Origin: Desulfoluna sp.
GTDB lineage: Bacteria; Desulfobacterota; Desulfobacteria; Desulfobacterales; Desulfolunaceae
Length of the DNA: 32,136 nucleotides
Assembly (NCBI RefSeq): GCF_030145185.1
Contig: NZ_JAQYWB010000065.1
Coordinates: forward strand, 1 to 32,136
Direction: 5' to 3'
Below are positions 7,846 to 16,245 of the stretch, one piece after another (the first letter of the stretch is position 1; every line of letters begins with the position of its first letter). The notes under the pieces are model-generated. The model was not told where the DNA came from and searched no databases. It saw only the letters and a program-made list of their open reading frames with translations. Made by a program: the position numbers and the translations under genes.

Positions 7846-8850
7846 CTACTGTTTGTTAAGTGAAGCTATTGGTGGCCAATGACTATGATTAGAAAAAAAA
7901 TTATCGTAAAAACTAACATTTGGGTATTTATTCTCTTCATACAAACCCACATCTCTAAATGAAAAATTAATCACCTCAATACCCTCAACTCGCTCAATTC
8001 CTTTGACAACAGTTAACTCAGCCTCTATTTCCTTTATATCAACTAATTCTGAAAATATATGAGAGCAATATATTCTTTCATTATTCATTTTTTCAAGACG
8101 GCATATTATATATTTTATGATATTTATTTGCCCATTCGTAACCCTATTACAAAACTCTTTGCAAACATATTCTTCAGCAAGAGTTTCGTAATCAATTGAG
8201 ATTGTGACCGAGATTTTTTTTTCGATTGGTTTAGGAATAGAGGCACTTATACTCATCGCATAACGCCAAAAAATTTGGCTTTCATTAGGTACCTCATCAA
8301 TTATCACTTCTTCTACTCTTGTCCTATTTTCAGATACCTCATCAGCAAATCTAAGTATTGAAGCAATAAGCTTTGGTCTTACCTCTTGTGATCTCTGCTT
8401 AATTGAAATACCACAGGAGCCCGAAGGTATAGCCAGTCCATTTTTACCACTGTGAGCTTTAATAATTTCATTAACAATGCGGGCAAAATCGCGACTTGGC
8501 ATAAGATCAATGTATCGTGATATTATCTCAGAGGCGTTTATGTGATGATCGATTCTTCCTTTAATCATTGCCACATCGTGATAAACTATACTCGTCAAAA
8601 GTAAAAAAACCTCAACATCACTTAACTTATCAATGCTTAGTTGCAAAAGCTTACTTGAAGAATCTATCACAGAATCAACATGCAATTTACCATGGTTAGT
8701 ATAATACGGGCATTGATCACGAATCCAAGGGTAATACTTTTCACTTAATAATTCTTTTATACTATTGTAACTTTTAAATAATTTACTAACAACATCATCA
8801 TTCTTGGCTTTAGATTCAAAATATTCTTCAATATTGAAATCGTAACACAT
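7846..8850 (-). CDS. HD-domain phosphohydrolase of conflict-system type
   Basis: The 334-residue protein carries the metal-binding pattern of HD hydrolases: H53 and H57 in NHGKLHVDSV, H91-D92 in VYHDVAM, H102/H103 in DHHINASE, H133 in KAHSG, and D170 in LRFADEVSENRTRV. This arrangement resembles the HD-CE group found with Hsp90-like and other proteins in bacterial conflict systems; the substrate is unknown (nucleotides or RNA are the usual targets of HD enzymes). Residues 200-320 form a second alpha/beta region without a recognisable motif. There is no signal peptide. The ATG at 8850 has AGGT about nine bases upstream. The gene is AT-rich, isolated from other genes, and followed within ten nt on the same strand by the tRNA-like RNA candidate. 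Defence function is inferred from family and context. Confidence 0.7.
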   Translation of the reverse strand: MCYDFNIEEYFESKAKNDDVVSKLFKSYNSIKELLSEKYYPWIRDQCPYYTNHGKLHVDSVIDSSSKLLQLSIDKLSDVEVFLLLTSIVYHDVAMIKGRIDHHINASEIISRYIDLMPSRDFARIVNEIIKAHSGKNGLAIPSGSCGISIKQRSQEVRPKLIASILRFADEVSENRTRVEEVIIDEVPNESQIFWRYAMSISASIPKPIEKKISVTISIDYETLAEEYVCKEFCNRVTNGQINIIKYIICRLEKMNNERIYCSHIFSELVDIKEIEAELTVVKGIERVEGIEVINFSFRDVGLYEENKYPNVSFYDNFFSNHSHWPPIASLNKQ

Positions 8851-9429
8851 GATTAATCTACCTATTTATATTGATAGCACTAATACTGCTAAGTAGGAAA
8901 AATTTCCCTCAGAATGGCTATGAAAAAATATTGCAGGCTAAACTATGCAAAAACAACTAAATATTAGAGAATAGAAAAAGTGTCTGGCGACACCAGAGTA
9001 TATTCAGATAATTTAAATAAACCAAAACAACGACTATTGGGGATATGATAGGGTAAAATTCATTACAATGAAAGTTATTTATATTGATAATTAGCCAAAA
9101 TTTCAACAAAAAAGAGGAACTATGGCCAGACAGTATCGAGACAGTCTAAAAAATAACAAGGAAAAGAGCAGAGGGGACAGACTGGATACGCTTGACCTAC
9201 AAAACGACCTGTGAAATGACCACCCAAAAGATTAGCACACCTTATTTACAGCAAATACACCCAACAAACGCCACCTCCCCATCAGAGACGTTAAAGCGCA
9301 AACTCCATAAGGAAAGCGATATACCTCGCATTCCCCGAATGACCAGGAACAAAATGGGAAAATAGAAGACAGGCAAGATATGCTATGAGCTTCGAGAAGA
9401 AGTTCTCTTCATATATTGCCTGTTCTGAC
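8851..9429. other. Gene-free AT-rich upstream region of the HD gene
   Basis: No supported gene is visible on either strand. A small hairpin TCTGG/CCAGA sits near 8980-8995, and near 9172 there is GAGGGGACAGACTGG, a partial match to the REP core. Base composition shifts from AT-rich to GC-rich across about 9,300-9,500, which I take as the edge of the acquired region. Confidence 0.45.
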
Positions 9430-9432
9430 TGC

Positions 9433-9478
9433 GAATTCCGGCCAAATCGGCCACCTATTCCGGATTAAATCGACCACG
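9433..9478. mobile_element. Possible IS21-family end remnant with short tandem repeats
   Basis: Two adjacent units of about 20 bp, each ATTCCGG-N2/3-AAATCG-N-CCAC, occur in tandem. IS21-family ends carry several such repeats and have similar ATTCCGG/GGCCACC wording. No istA or istB gene is present in the window, so this would be a solo end. Confidence 0.3.
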
Positions 9479-9596
9479 AGTACATATTTCGCCTGCCTCC
9501 CAACGTCCTAACTTTGTCCCCTTGGGTCGTACGGTGCCGACCTTCACTCGTCGCGCGAATGCGAATGTATTTCAGCCTCAAAAGACGCCACCCAAT

Positions 9597-9651
9597 GCGC
9601 ATTCGCAAACCCGCTTTCAAGGTGGCACACCTTGCCGCCGGAGGCACGTTT
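9597..9651. mobile_element. MITE-1 fragment A
   Basis: The segment matches the distal part of the MITE-1 copy at 30681-30891 (GCGCATT-GCAA...GCTTTCAAGGTGG and CACCTTGCCGCCGGAGGCA). It contains the CAAGGTG/CACCTTG hairpin but lacks both terminal GTAACTATTCAGC sequences. It is inverted relative to fragment B at 11586, and both keep the same outer string AAACGTGCCTCC, so together they bracket the acyl-CoA synthetase gene. Confidence 0.6.
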
Positions 9652-9806
9652 GACAATGACGCAGACCCATCTCGCAAACATTGATTCTTAGAGGAAGGTG
9701 TGGTTTTCTATGCGGTGACGTGGCCAGGCACGGTTCGCGTGGCCCTGCTGTTTCGTATTGGAAGACGAACCGGGGACTATCATTCTACAGACCATGAGGT
9801 GGGTTT

Positions 9807-11585
9807 ATGAAACAGGTACGGCAATTTGTCTCCATGGCCAAAGGGGTTCTGGGGCCGTTTTTTCTTTCGCTCGGCAGTCGGCAGAACGTGGGCGCGGTCC
9901 TCAGGCGCCAGGCGAGGAAGCGGCCCCACCAGGCCCTGTTTCTTTTCGAGGGACGGACGGTGAGCTACCTGCAGGCCAATGAGCTGGCCAACCGATATGC
10001 CCGGTTGTTTCTTTCCCGGGGTTTCCGCAAAGGGGAGACCGTGGCGCTCCTGATGGAGAACCGGCCTGAGTACCTGATCATCCATGCGGGGCTGGCAAAG
10101 ATAGGGGTGGTGCCGGCCCTTGTGAACACGAATATCCGGGGGCAGGTCCTGACCCATGCCTTGGGCGTGGTGGAAGCCCGGGGCGTGATTGTGGGGATTG
10201 AATTGGCTGATGCGTATGCCGATGTGGCTGGACAGGCGGCTCTTTCCGGCCCGGTGTTTGTCGAAAAAGAGGGGCAGGAATTGCCCACCCCGGAGGGGAT
10301 GGAAGACCTGGCCCCGCTGCTGGCCCAGCAACCGGTGGACGAGCCCACGCCTCCCGAGCCGGTGACCCTTTCTGACACCCTTGAGTATATTTACACCTCC
10401 GGCACCACGGGCATGCCCAAGGCCACGGTGCTGACCCACCGGAAGTGGTTTCAAATGGGGTATGCGGTGGGTGGGTTTGCCATGGAAGCGATTCCGGGCG
10501 AGGTGCAGTACGCCTGCCTTCCCCTGTACCATAACAGCGGCATCAACATCACGTGGCCCCATTCTCTGATGTGGGGCGGAACCATGGCCCTCGCCCGGAA
10601 GTTTTCGGCTCGGCGATTCTGGGATGACGTGAGGTCTGCCGGAGCCACCCATTTCATCTATGTGGGGGAGTTGTGCCGCTATCTTTACAATCAGGCCCCG
10701 TTACCGGACGATGCTGATAACCCCTTGCGCGTGATCTTCGGAAACGGAATGCGGGCGGAGTACTGGGAGGCCTTTCAGGAGCGATTTGGTATCAAGCGCA
10801 TTGTGGAGGCTTACGGGGCCACGGAAGGCGTGGGGGGAATGATGAATCGCAAGGGCAAACCCGGCATGATCGGGCAGCTGACCATCGCCGGGATCATACG
10901 CATGGGAGAGCTCGCCCGGTGCGATCGGGAAACCGGGGAGCTGTATCGGGACAAGAGAGGCTTTGCCGAAAAGTGCACGGTGGGTGAGACGGGGATGTTT
11001 CTCCCCAGGATAGGCGGCGTCAACCAGTTCTCCGGGTACAAGAACAACGGGTCAGCCACGGATGAGAAAATTCTTAAGGGCATTTTTGCTTCCGGCGATT
11101 GCTATTTTTTAAGCGGGGATCTGATGACCTTGCATGAACAGGATTATGTCTCCTTTGTGGACCGTCTGGGGGACACCTTCAAGTGGAAGGGAGAGCTGGT
11201 CTCCACAAACGAGGTCGGGGACCTTCTCTTTCGATTTGGAGGGATCGAGGATGCCAATGTGTACGGGGTGGAAGTCAACGGGGCCGAAGGAAGGGCCGGC
11301 ATGGCAGCCTTAACCCTCTTGACGGGATGTGAGATCGACCTGAAAGACCTCGGGACTTATGTGACCTCGCACCTGCCCGTGTATGCCCGCCCCTGGTTCC
11401 TGAGGATTCGCGATCGGTGCGATACCAGCGTCTCCTTCAAGCAGCAAAAGGTCACCTTGAGAAAAGAGGGCTTCGACCCTGCCCTCATCACGGACCCCTT
11501 GTATTTTCTTCACCCGAATCAGGGGTATCTACCCGTTACAAGCGATCTTTTTGAAGAGATCCAATGCGGGGAGATCCGGTTTTAA
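9807..11585 (+). CDS. Long/very-long-chain acyl-CoA synthetase (FATP/SLC27-type)
   Basis: This 592-residue adenylate-forming enzyme activates fatty acids with ATP and CoA. The AMP-binding P-loop is YTSGTTGMPKA at about 195-205, followed by LPLYHNSG (about 234), VEAYGATEG (about 331-339), SGDLM (about 436) and DRLGDTFKWKGELVSTNEV (about 451-469). The last block is the signature that separates FATP/very-long-chain synthetases from ordinary FadD. The length fits the family. The ATG at 9807 follows GAGGTGG by about six bases. It may head a plus-strand unit with the CGGC and TrmO genes, though an 86-nt gap with a MITE-1 fragment follows. It likely feeds beta-oxidation or lipid synthesis together with the acyl-CoA dehydrogenase at 23414. 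Confidence 0.9.
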   Translation: MKQVRQFVSMAKGVLGPFFLSLGSRQNVGAVLRRQARKRPHQALFLFEGRTVSYLQANELANRYARLFLSRGFRKGETVALLMENRPEYLIIHAGLAKIGVVPALVNTNIRGQVLTHALGVVEARGVIVGIELADAYADVAGQAALSGPVFVEKEGQELPTPEGMEDLAPLLAQQPVDEPTPPEPVTLSDTLEYIYTSGTTGMPKATVLTHRKWFQMGYAVGGFAMEAIPGEVQYACLPLYHNSGINITWPHSLMWGGTMALARKFSARRFWDDVRSAGATHFIYVGELCRYLYNQAPLPDDADNPLRVIFGNGMRAEYWEAFQERFGIKRIVEAYGATEGVGGMMNRKGKPGMIGQLTIAGIIRMGELARCDRETGELYRDKRGFAEKCTVGETGMFLPRIGGVNQFSGYKNNGSATDEKILKGIFASGDCYFLSGDLMTLHEQDYVSFVDRLGDTFKWKGELVSTNEVGDLLFRFGGIEDANVYGVEVNGAEGRAGMAALTLLTGCEIDLKDLGTYVTSHLPVYARPWFLRIRDRCDTSVSFKQQKVTLRKEGFDPALITDPLYFLHPNQGYLPVTSDLFEEIQCGEIRF

Positions 11586-11649
11586 AAACGTGCCTCCGGC
11601 GGCAAGGTGAGCCACCTTGAAAGCAGGTTTCCTAACCTGAACAGTTACG
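11586..11649. mobile_element. MITE-1 fragment B
   Basis: It starts right after the synthetase stop codon with AACGTGCCTCCGGCGG, contains the 7-bp hairpin CAAGGTG/CACCTTG and AAGCAGG, and ends with GAACAGTTAC, close to the family terminus GAATAGTTAC. It is inverted relative to fragment A. Its hairpin may slow transcription between the synthetase and the CGGC gene. Confidence 0.65.
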
Positions 11650-11671
11650 AAATAGAAAAATAAGGCGAACG

Positions 11672-12109
11672 ATGAAGAAAATCAGCATTATAATTTGTGA
11701 CCGTTATCATACGTGCGCAGGCGGCAAATGCCTACGCGCCATGCGTAATCGTGAAGGAGCTTTTGCTCTGTACAAGGAAGAGGAAATCGAGATAGTTGGC
11801 TACACCACCTGCGGAGGATGTCCGGGTGGCAACATAGAGTATGCACCGGCAGAGATGAAAAAAAATGGTACAGACGTTATCCATTTTGCTACGGGATTAG
11901 TCGTCGGCTATCCACCTTGTCCGCGGCTGCAAGATTTTTATGATTTTATTCCAGCTAAATATGGGCTTGATGTAGTGATTGGGACTCATCCCATTCCGCA
12001 AAACTATTACCTGACCCATCAGGAATTAGGAACCTGGCGATCTGACAGATGGCAAGAACGCATTCAGCACGTTTTAACAAATGAAAAAATACGCTTGGCC
12101 TATGATTGA
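11672..12109 (+). CDS. CGGC-domain putative metal-binding protein
   Basis: The 145-residue protein matches the CGGC family: an N-terminal ICDRYHTCAGGKCLRA (C9, C15, C20), the naming motif TCGGCPGGN (C47, C50), PPCPRL (C83) and GTHP (H106). These conserved cysteines and histidine are thought to bind metal; the biochemical role is not established, and the family is common in anaerobic bacteria and archaea. There is no signal peptide or membrane segment. The ATG at 11672 has a weak AAGGCG ribosome site. The gene sits 86 nt after the acyl-CoA synthetase and 50 nt before trmO on the same strand, so an operon is possible. Confidence 0.85.
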   Translation: MKKISIIICDRYHTCAGGKCLRAMRNREGAFALYKEEEIEIVGYTTCGGCPGGNIEYAPAEMKKNGTDVIHFATGLVVGYPPCPRLQDFYDFIPAKYGLDVVIGTHPIPQNYYLTHQELGTWRSDRWQERIQHVLTNEKIRLAYD

Positions 12110-12159
12110 TGAAATGCAGTCAATAATCCATATGTTGAGCGCCACAGAAAGGACAAAAT

Positions 12160-12558
12160 ATGAGTGAAACCCGTTACGAAATCAAGCCAATAGGGGTCAT
12201 CCGGTCCGAACTATCCAGTCGTGAAGACGCACCTCGCCAGGGGAACGAAGGGGCACCCGATGCATGGGTTGAGATGAATTCCGCGGTTTCAAAGGGACTA
12301 CAAGGCATGACAGTGGGTTGTGAAATTATCGTGATTACTTGGTTTCACAAGTCTCACCGTGACATATTGACCTTGCACCCCCGCGGGGACAGGAACAGGC
12401 CGATCACGGGTGTCTTTTCTACACGGTCCCCGGATAGACCCAATCCACTTGGCCTTCATCAAGTGACGGTTTTGGAGATCTCTGGGAACAAATTAAAAGT
12501 GGGGCCAATAGAAGCGATTGATGGAACGCCGGTGGTGGATATAAAACCTTTACTCTAA
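12160..12558 (+). CDS. trmO: TrmO-type tRNA m6t6A37 methyltransferase (TsaA/YaeB-like)
   Basis: The 132-residue protein opens with YEIKPIGVIRSEL, the usual first strand of the TsaA beta-barrel, and contains GVFSTRSPDRPNPLGLHQVTVLEI, the SAM-binding signature, then PIEAIDGTPVVDIKPLL. Members methylate N6 of threonylcarbamoyladenosine at position 37 of tRNA-Thr using SAM. This is the short, single-domain form; E. coli TrmO has an extra C-terminal domain, so substrate range could differ. ATG at 12160 follows AAAGGA by seven bases. Its stop overlaps the convergent LysE-type gene by four bases. Confidence 0.85.
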   Translation: MSETRYEIKPIGVIRSELSSREDAPRQGNEGAPDAWVEMNSAVSKGLQGMTVGCEIIVITWFHKSHRDILTLHPRGDRNRPITGVFSTRSPDRPNPLGLHQVTVLEISGNKLKVGPIEAIDGTPVVDIKPLL

Positions 12559-13157
12559 ACAGCCATCAAAATGGCAAGGCCGCAAAGAATCACCCCGCAC
12601 CCCCGGGAGATCGGGTTTTGATACCGTTCGTAGTGAATTCGAAAGGCGGGCCGGTCGAGGAGCATGGAAAAAAGCACCCAGACCAGAAACCCTTCCACCA
12701 CCAGAACAACACCGTAAAAGGCGCGAATGCTCAAGGGGGTCTCGGGCGCCAGGAGCTGGGAAAAAACGCTTAAGATAAAAAGGGTCACCTTGGGGTTTAA
12801 CAGGTTGCAGAAAAGACCATCCCGAAAAGCCTGACCAAAATCCGCCGCGGGTCTCTCCTCTGCGTCAAAGGTCAGCCCGGAGTTTCCGGTGAGGCACCGG
12901 ATCCCCACGTAGAGAATGTAAACCGCCCCTGCATACCGGATGGTATTGAAAAGAACCGGGCTGGTGCGGATCACAACGGCGAGGCCAGCCACAGACAGGG
13001 TCACATGAAAACACAGGCCAAGGCAAATCCCCAGCACGCAGGCCATCCCCGCCCGAAAAGAGGTGGTGGTGTGGCGAAAGATCAGCATCATGTCAGGTCC
13101 GGGGGAAAGCTGGGCGGCCAGGGCCACCCCCAGGACAACCACAAGGGATTCCAGCAT
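12555..13157 (-). CDS. LysE/RhtB-family amino-acid exporter
   Basis: The 200-residue membrane protein has about six hydrophobic segments and the family signature LSPGPDMMLI near residues 17-26, followed by GICLGLCFHVTLSVAGLA and, near the middle, FCNLLNPKVTLFILSVF. LysE/RhtB proteins export amino acids or related small molecules through the inner membrane. I chose ATG 13157 because GGAG lies nine bases upstream; an in-frame ATG at 13172 has no ribosome site. The gene is convergent with trmO and overlaps its stop codon by four bases. Confidence 0.85.
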   Translation of the reverse strand: MLESLVVVLGVALAAQLSPGPDMMLIFRHTTTSFRAGMACVLGICLGLCFHVTLSVAGLAVVIRTSPVLFNTIRYAGAVYILYVGIRCLTGNSGLTFDAEERPAADFGQAFRDGLFCNLLNPKVTLFILSVFSQLLAPETPLSIRAFYGVVLVVEGFLVWVLFSMLLDRPAFRIHYERYQNPISRGCGVILCGLAILMAV

Positions 13158-13246
13158 CGTGGGGCACTCCATATGTTTAGTGTTTACTGGGCGTTGGTCA
13201 TAGTTTCGCCCACGACAATGTAAAAACGGGTGCCGGGAAACAAAAC

Positions 13247-13288
13247 GGCTATAGGCTATCGGCTATCGGCAGAGGAGTCGCTTCGCTC
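13247..13288. repeat. Three 7-bp tandem units and adjacent hairpin
   Basis: GGCTATA, GGCTATC and GGCTATC lie in tandem (13247-13267), followed by the small hairpin GGAG-TCGCTTCG-CTCC (13273-13288). They lie in the 220-nt gap between the SulP stop and the LysE-type start. No function is evident. Confidence 0.5.
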
Positions 13289-13378
13289 CGGCTTTTAAAT
13301 TTATTACCACCCATGTGGTCCTCTTCTTTTGAATGGCCGAAACGATGATCAAGGCCGTTTATTCTATCCAGTCACACA

Positions 13379-15124
13379 TCAGGTAAAAACCCGAAAATCT
13401 TCTTTCGGGCCACACTCTTTAAAAACGAGGCAGGAACAATTCTCGCGGCAGGAATCATCCTGACTTAAGACAAAAGCGGCGATGGCGTCACGTTTGTGTT
13501 CAAAGATATGGTCGGCCCCAATGCGATTGGTAAAGCCCACATGAGCAATAAAATTACACACACTTTGTTTCAAATTGCAAAAGTAAAGTCCGCCCCCTTT
13601 TGACTTGAGGCTCTCGGAGAGTTCCACCAGCATCTCCGCTCCGGCAAGGTCAATATAATTGATGCCTTCGCTGAGAATCAGCAGGTTGGTGACGGCCTCC
13701 TTCTCCAACACCTCCTCCAGCCGCCCCTGAATCGTATTCACCGAACCGAAATAGAGAGACATGTCAATGCGGATAATTTTTATCCGAGGGCATTGAAAAA
13801 GAGGCTTTTTGGCAACGTTCGTAAGTTGCCGGGATCTGTTGTCCGGGTCCGGTGCCATCACCACAATATCCGGGGACAGAGCGCGGGAGAGAAAGAGGAT
13901 GAGAGACAGCAACACCCCAATATAAATCGCGAAATTCAGTTCCAGAAACAAGGTGGCGAAAAAGGTCACCAGAAGCACAGACGATTCGGAACGGCTGACA
14001 TGAAGAATAAACCGAATGTGTTTAAAATCGATGAGATTCCAGGCCACAATGAGAATCACCCCCCCCATGGACGCGATGGGGAGCCAGGCCGTCAGAGGCG
14101 CGATGAGGAGCACAAGCGCCATTAGCGCCATGGCCGCAAAGATCGCGGAGAGAGGCGTCTTCGCACCGGCAGAAAAGTTGATCCCGGAGCGGGTAAAGGA
14201 GCCTGAACCGGCGTAACTCGAAAAGAAACTGCCCACCAAATTGGAGATCCCCTGCCCGATAAATTCCTGGTTTCCATCGATCCTCTGCCCTGATTTGGCC
14301 GCGACAGATCTCGAAATAGACACCGCCTCGATCAGGCCCAGCAATGCAATGGCAAAGGCCTCGGGAGCCAACTGGCGGATAACGGGGATCGAAAACTCTG
14401 GAGACGAAAAGGGCGGAAGCTGTGAAGGGATCTCCCCAAGCAGGGCCACCCCGTGGGCCGGGCCATGAAGCGCGGCGCAGGTGAGGCTGCCCACCACCAT
14501 CCCAAAAAGAAGATTGGGGGCCTTCGGGAAAAAATGCCGACAGATCACGGCGCTCCCAAGGGTCACGGCGGCGATGAGCACGACATATCCGTTCACCGAA
14601 GGAAGATGAGCCCCCATCGCCATCCAGGTATCAATAAAGGAGTCTCCCCGTGGCAGGGCCAGCCCAAGAACGTGCTTTATCTGGCTGGTAATAATCAAAA
14701 TGGCGGCCCCGGCGGTAAACCCGGTCACCACCGTGTGGGAGACGAAGTTCACGAGGGTGCCCAACTTGGCCACCCCGAAGGCAAACTGAAAAAGACCCGC
14801 CAGAAAAGTCAGGGTCAGGGCATACTGGATAAAGGCCGCGCTGCCTGGTTCGGCAAACTGGCTGATGGCGGAAAACACCACAATGGAGATGGCCGTGGTG
14901 GGCCCGGAGATCAAATGGTAAGACGACCCGAAAAGCGCCGCCACCACCGGCGTCACCATGGCCGTGTAGAGCCCGTATTCCGGGGGCAGCCCGGCAATGG
15001 CCGCAAAGGCCACGGCCTGGGGGAGCACAATCACGGCCCCGGTCAGCCCGGCGAAGAGATCCGACTTCACAGACTGTCGGTTAACAAGGGCCATCCAGCG
15101 CAAAAATGGGAAAAATTTTGTCAT
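13379..15124 (-). CDS. SulP-family anion transporter with C-terminal STAS domain
   Basis: The 581-residue protein begins with the SulP core: DLFAGLTGAVIVLPQAVAFA and GLPPEYGLYTAMVTPVVAALFGSS, then ISGPTTAISIV, with 10-14 membrane segments up to about residue 420. A STAS domain follows (about 440-550: IIRIDMSLYFGSVN, ILSEGINYIDLAGAEML). Substrates in this family include sulfate, bicarbonate and dicarboxylates; none can be assigned here. The C-terminus has a cysteine cluster C-x3-C-x-C-x5-C (CRENCSCLVFKEC) that is not part of the standard fold. ATG 15124 has AGGTGG eight bases upstream; a GTG at 15136 is less likely. A MITE-1 copy begins 30 nt upstream of the start, within the presumed leader. 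Confidence 0.9.
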   Translation of the reverse strand: MTKFFPFLRWMALVNRQSVKSDLFAGLTGAVIVLPQAVAFAAIAGLPPEYGLYTAMVTPVVAALFGSSYHLISGPTTAISIVVFSAISQFAEPGSAAFIQYALTLTFLAGLFQFAFGVAKLGTLVNFVSHTVVTGFTAGAAILIITSQIKHVLGLALPRGDSFIDTWMAMGAHLPSVNGYVVLIAAVTLGSAVICRHFFPKAPNLLFGMVVGSLTCAALHGPAHGVALLGEIPSQLPPFSSPEFSIPVIRQLAPEAFAIALLGLIEAVSISRSVAAKSGQRIDGNQEFIGQGISNLVGSFFSSYAGSGSFTRSGINFSAGAKTPLSAIFAAMALMALVLLIAPLTAWLPIASMGGVILIVAWNLIDFKHIRFILHVSRSESSVLLVTFFATLFLELNFAIYIGVLLSLILFLSRALSPDIVVMAPDPDNRSRQLTNVAKKPLFQCPRIKIIRIDMSLYFGSVNTIQGRLEEVLEKEAVTNLLILSEGINYIDLAGAEMLVELSESLKSKGGGLYFCNLKQSVCNFIAHVGFTNRIGADHIFEHKRDAIAAFVLSQDDSCRENCSCLVFKECGPKEDFRVFT

Positions 15125-15154
15125 CACGCGCACCACCTAAAGGCAGAAATGAAT

Positions 15155-15314
15155 GTAACTATTCAACTCTAAAAAAGCAGCCTCCGGCGGCAAGGTGTGC
15201 CACCTTGAAAGCTGGGTGACGTACATTTTAAATATGTATTTAAGACCTGTTTGTTCAACTTTTCAAAAGTTTAGCCCCCGACAGGGCCGCTGGAGGCATA
15301 AGCTGAATAGTTAC
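15155..15314. mobile_element. MITE-1 copy C, complete, with 8-bp target duplication
   Basis: The 160-bp element runs from GTAACTATTCAAC to GCTGAATAGTTAC. It is flanked on both sides by AAATGAAT (15147-15154 and 15315-15322), a perfect 8-bp duplication that supports transposition. Inside are CAAGGTG/CACCTTG and GGGCCGCTGGAGGCATAAG blocks shared with other copies. It carries no gene. Confidence 0.8.
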
Positions 15315-15351
15315 AAATGAATTAGATAATTTTTAAAGGGATTCGTTATCC

Positions 15352-15602
15352 TAACCCGGATATTTCACGAGTTGGGTGCGCTCATATGCAAGGCATCAGA
15401 GCTGAAGATGTAGTGGTTTACCTCAAGGCTCTGATAACGCGGCAGATGAGTGCACCCGGCTCGCCCGAAGGGTGAGAAAATCAAACAGAATACAGTGGAT
15501 TACATTTTGCATTTTTGAAACGACTGAAAATATTACTGCAAAGAACTGTAATTACAAATTATTCCTTAGTCCTGATTGTTTTCTCATGAAATATCCGGGC
15601 TA
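15352..15602. mobile_element. MITE-2 copy F, complete 251-bp IS630/Tc1-like MITE
   Basis: The ends are TA-ACCCGGATATTTCACGAG and CTCATGAAATATCCGGGC-TA, so the terminal repeats are flanked by TA, as expected for IS630/Tc1-mariner target duplication. It is nearly identical, in reverse complement, to the copy at 25121-25371. One half folds into a long hairpin (GGGTGC/GCACCC and ATCAGAGCT/AGCTCTGAT). No transposase is encoded. Confidence 0.8.
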
Positions 15603-16084
15603 ACCAATCCCATGATACACAGCAAGTAACATAACGGGCTTGTGAGTACAAGGCAGCGAGGTGGGGATCCTGGTCACATATCGGCATAGATCATACCTCT
15701 GGGGAGATGGAAGGGTTCACCGGTCAGGCATGACGGTCGTGACCGGCCTTCACGTGAAATCACCCCGAAAAGCCAACAGTCACATACAATTATGATCAAT
15801 ACAACAAACTCAGCTCGGCTTGACAGGCACTCGCTATGCCTGTATTTTAGAAAATAAAGCAATTTTTTCCATTCTCACTCACTTCGCCCTCTCTTTCCCC
15901 ACACCCTCCGGGCATGATTCACCCAACCCGGATATTTCATGAGAAACCTCAATACTAAAGTATATACAGTTTTATTACATAGTTTTATCTGATTACCATC
16001 TTTTCCCATCCATGTTTGAGTGATCAATGGACAGGTTTTGGTGCAACATAACCTCTGTACGCTTGTTATTGTTGGAAACCTGCA
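15603..16084. other. Gene-free stretch with a solo MITE-2 terminus
   Basis: No supported gene. A hairpin CCGGTCA/TGACCGG lies at 15720-15746, and a single MITE-2 end (AACCCGGATATTTCATGAG) lies at about 15924-15943 without a partner. A minus-strand ORF that crosses this region is antisense to the ppdK start and lacks family features. Confidence 0.5.
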
Positions 16085-16245
16085 GGATGGGCAAAGGGTG
16101 TGCCGTGCCCATCTGGCGCGGGTGCAACCGATCACGCCGGGGAAAGATGCCGCGTCATCGAAATTTATGTAATTTTCATCGTTGTGGGTTTCCTGACTAC
16201 CAGATGGGCTCGCTTCGCCCTTTGATATTAAATGGGTGCCCATCC
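16085..16245. repeat. Large nested inverted repeat upstream of ppdK
   Basis: Three perfect arm pairs nest in order: GGATGGGCA (16085)/TGCCCATCC (16237), CAAAGGG (16092)/CCCTTTG (16218), and GCCCATCTGG (16107)/CCAGATGGGC (16200). The inner part has AAATT/AATTT. The whole 161-bp segment can fold into one long stem. It lies 128 nt before the ppdK start and could be a leader structure or another mobile hairpin unit. Confidence 0.65.

Noticed and set aside
9465-9677. 70-residue minus-strand ORF
   Set aside because: It is composed of MITE-1 and IS-end sequence, with no ribosome site.
9780-10652. 290-residue minus-strand ORF
   Set aside because: It is antisense to the acyl-CoA synthetase and shows no motif.
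14453-15172. 239-residue plus-strand ORF
   Set aside because: It is a Gly/His/Lys-rich shadow of the SulP gene.
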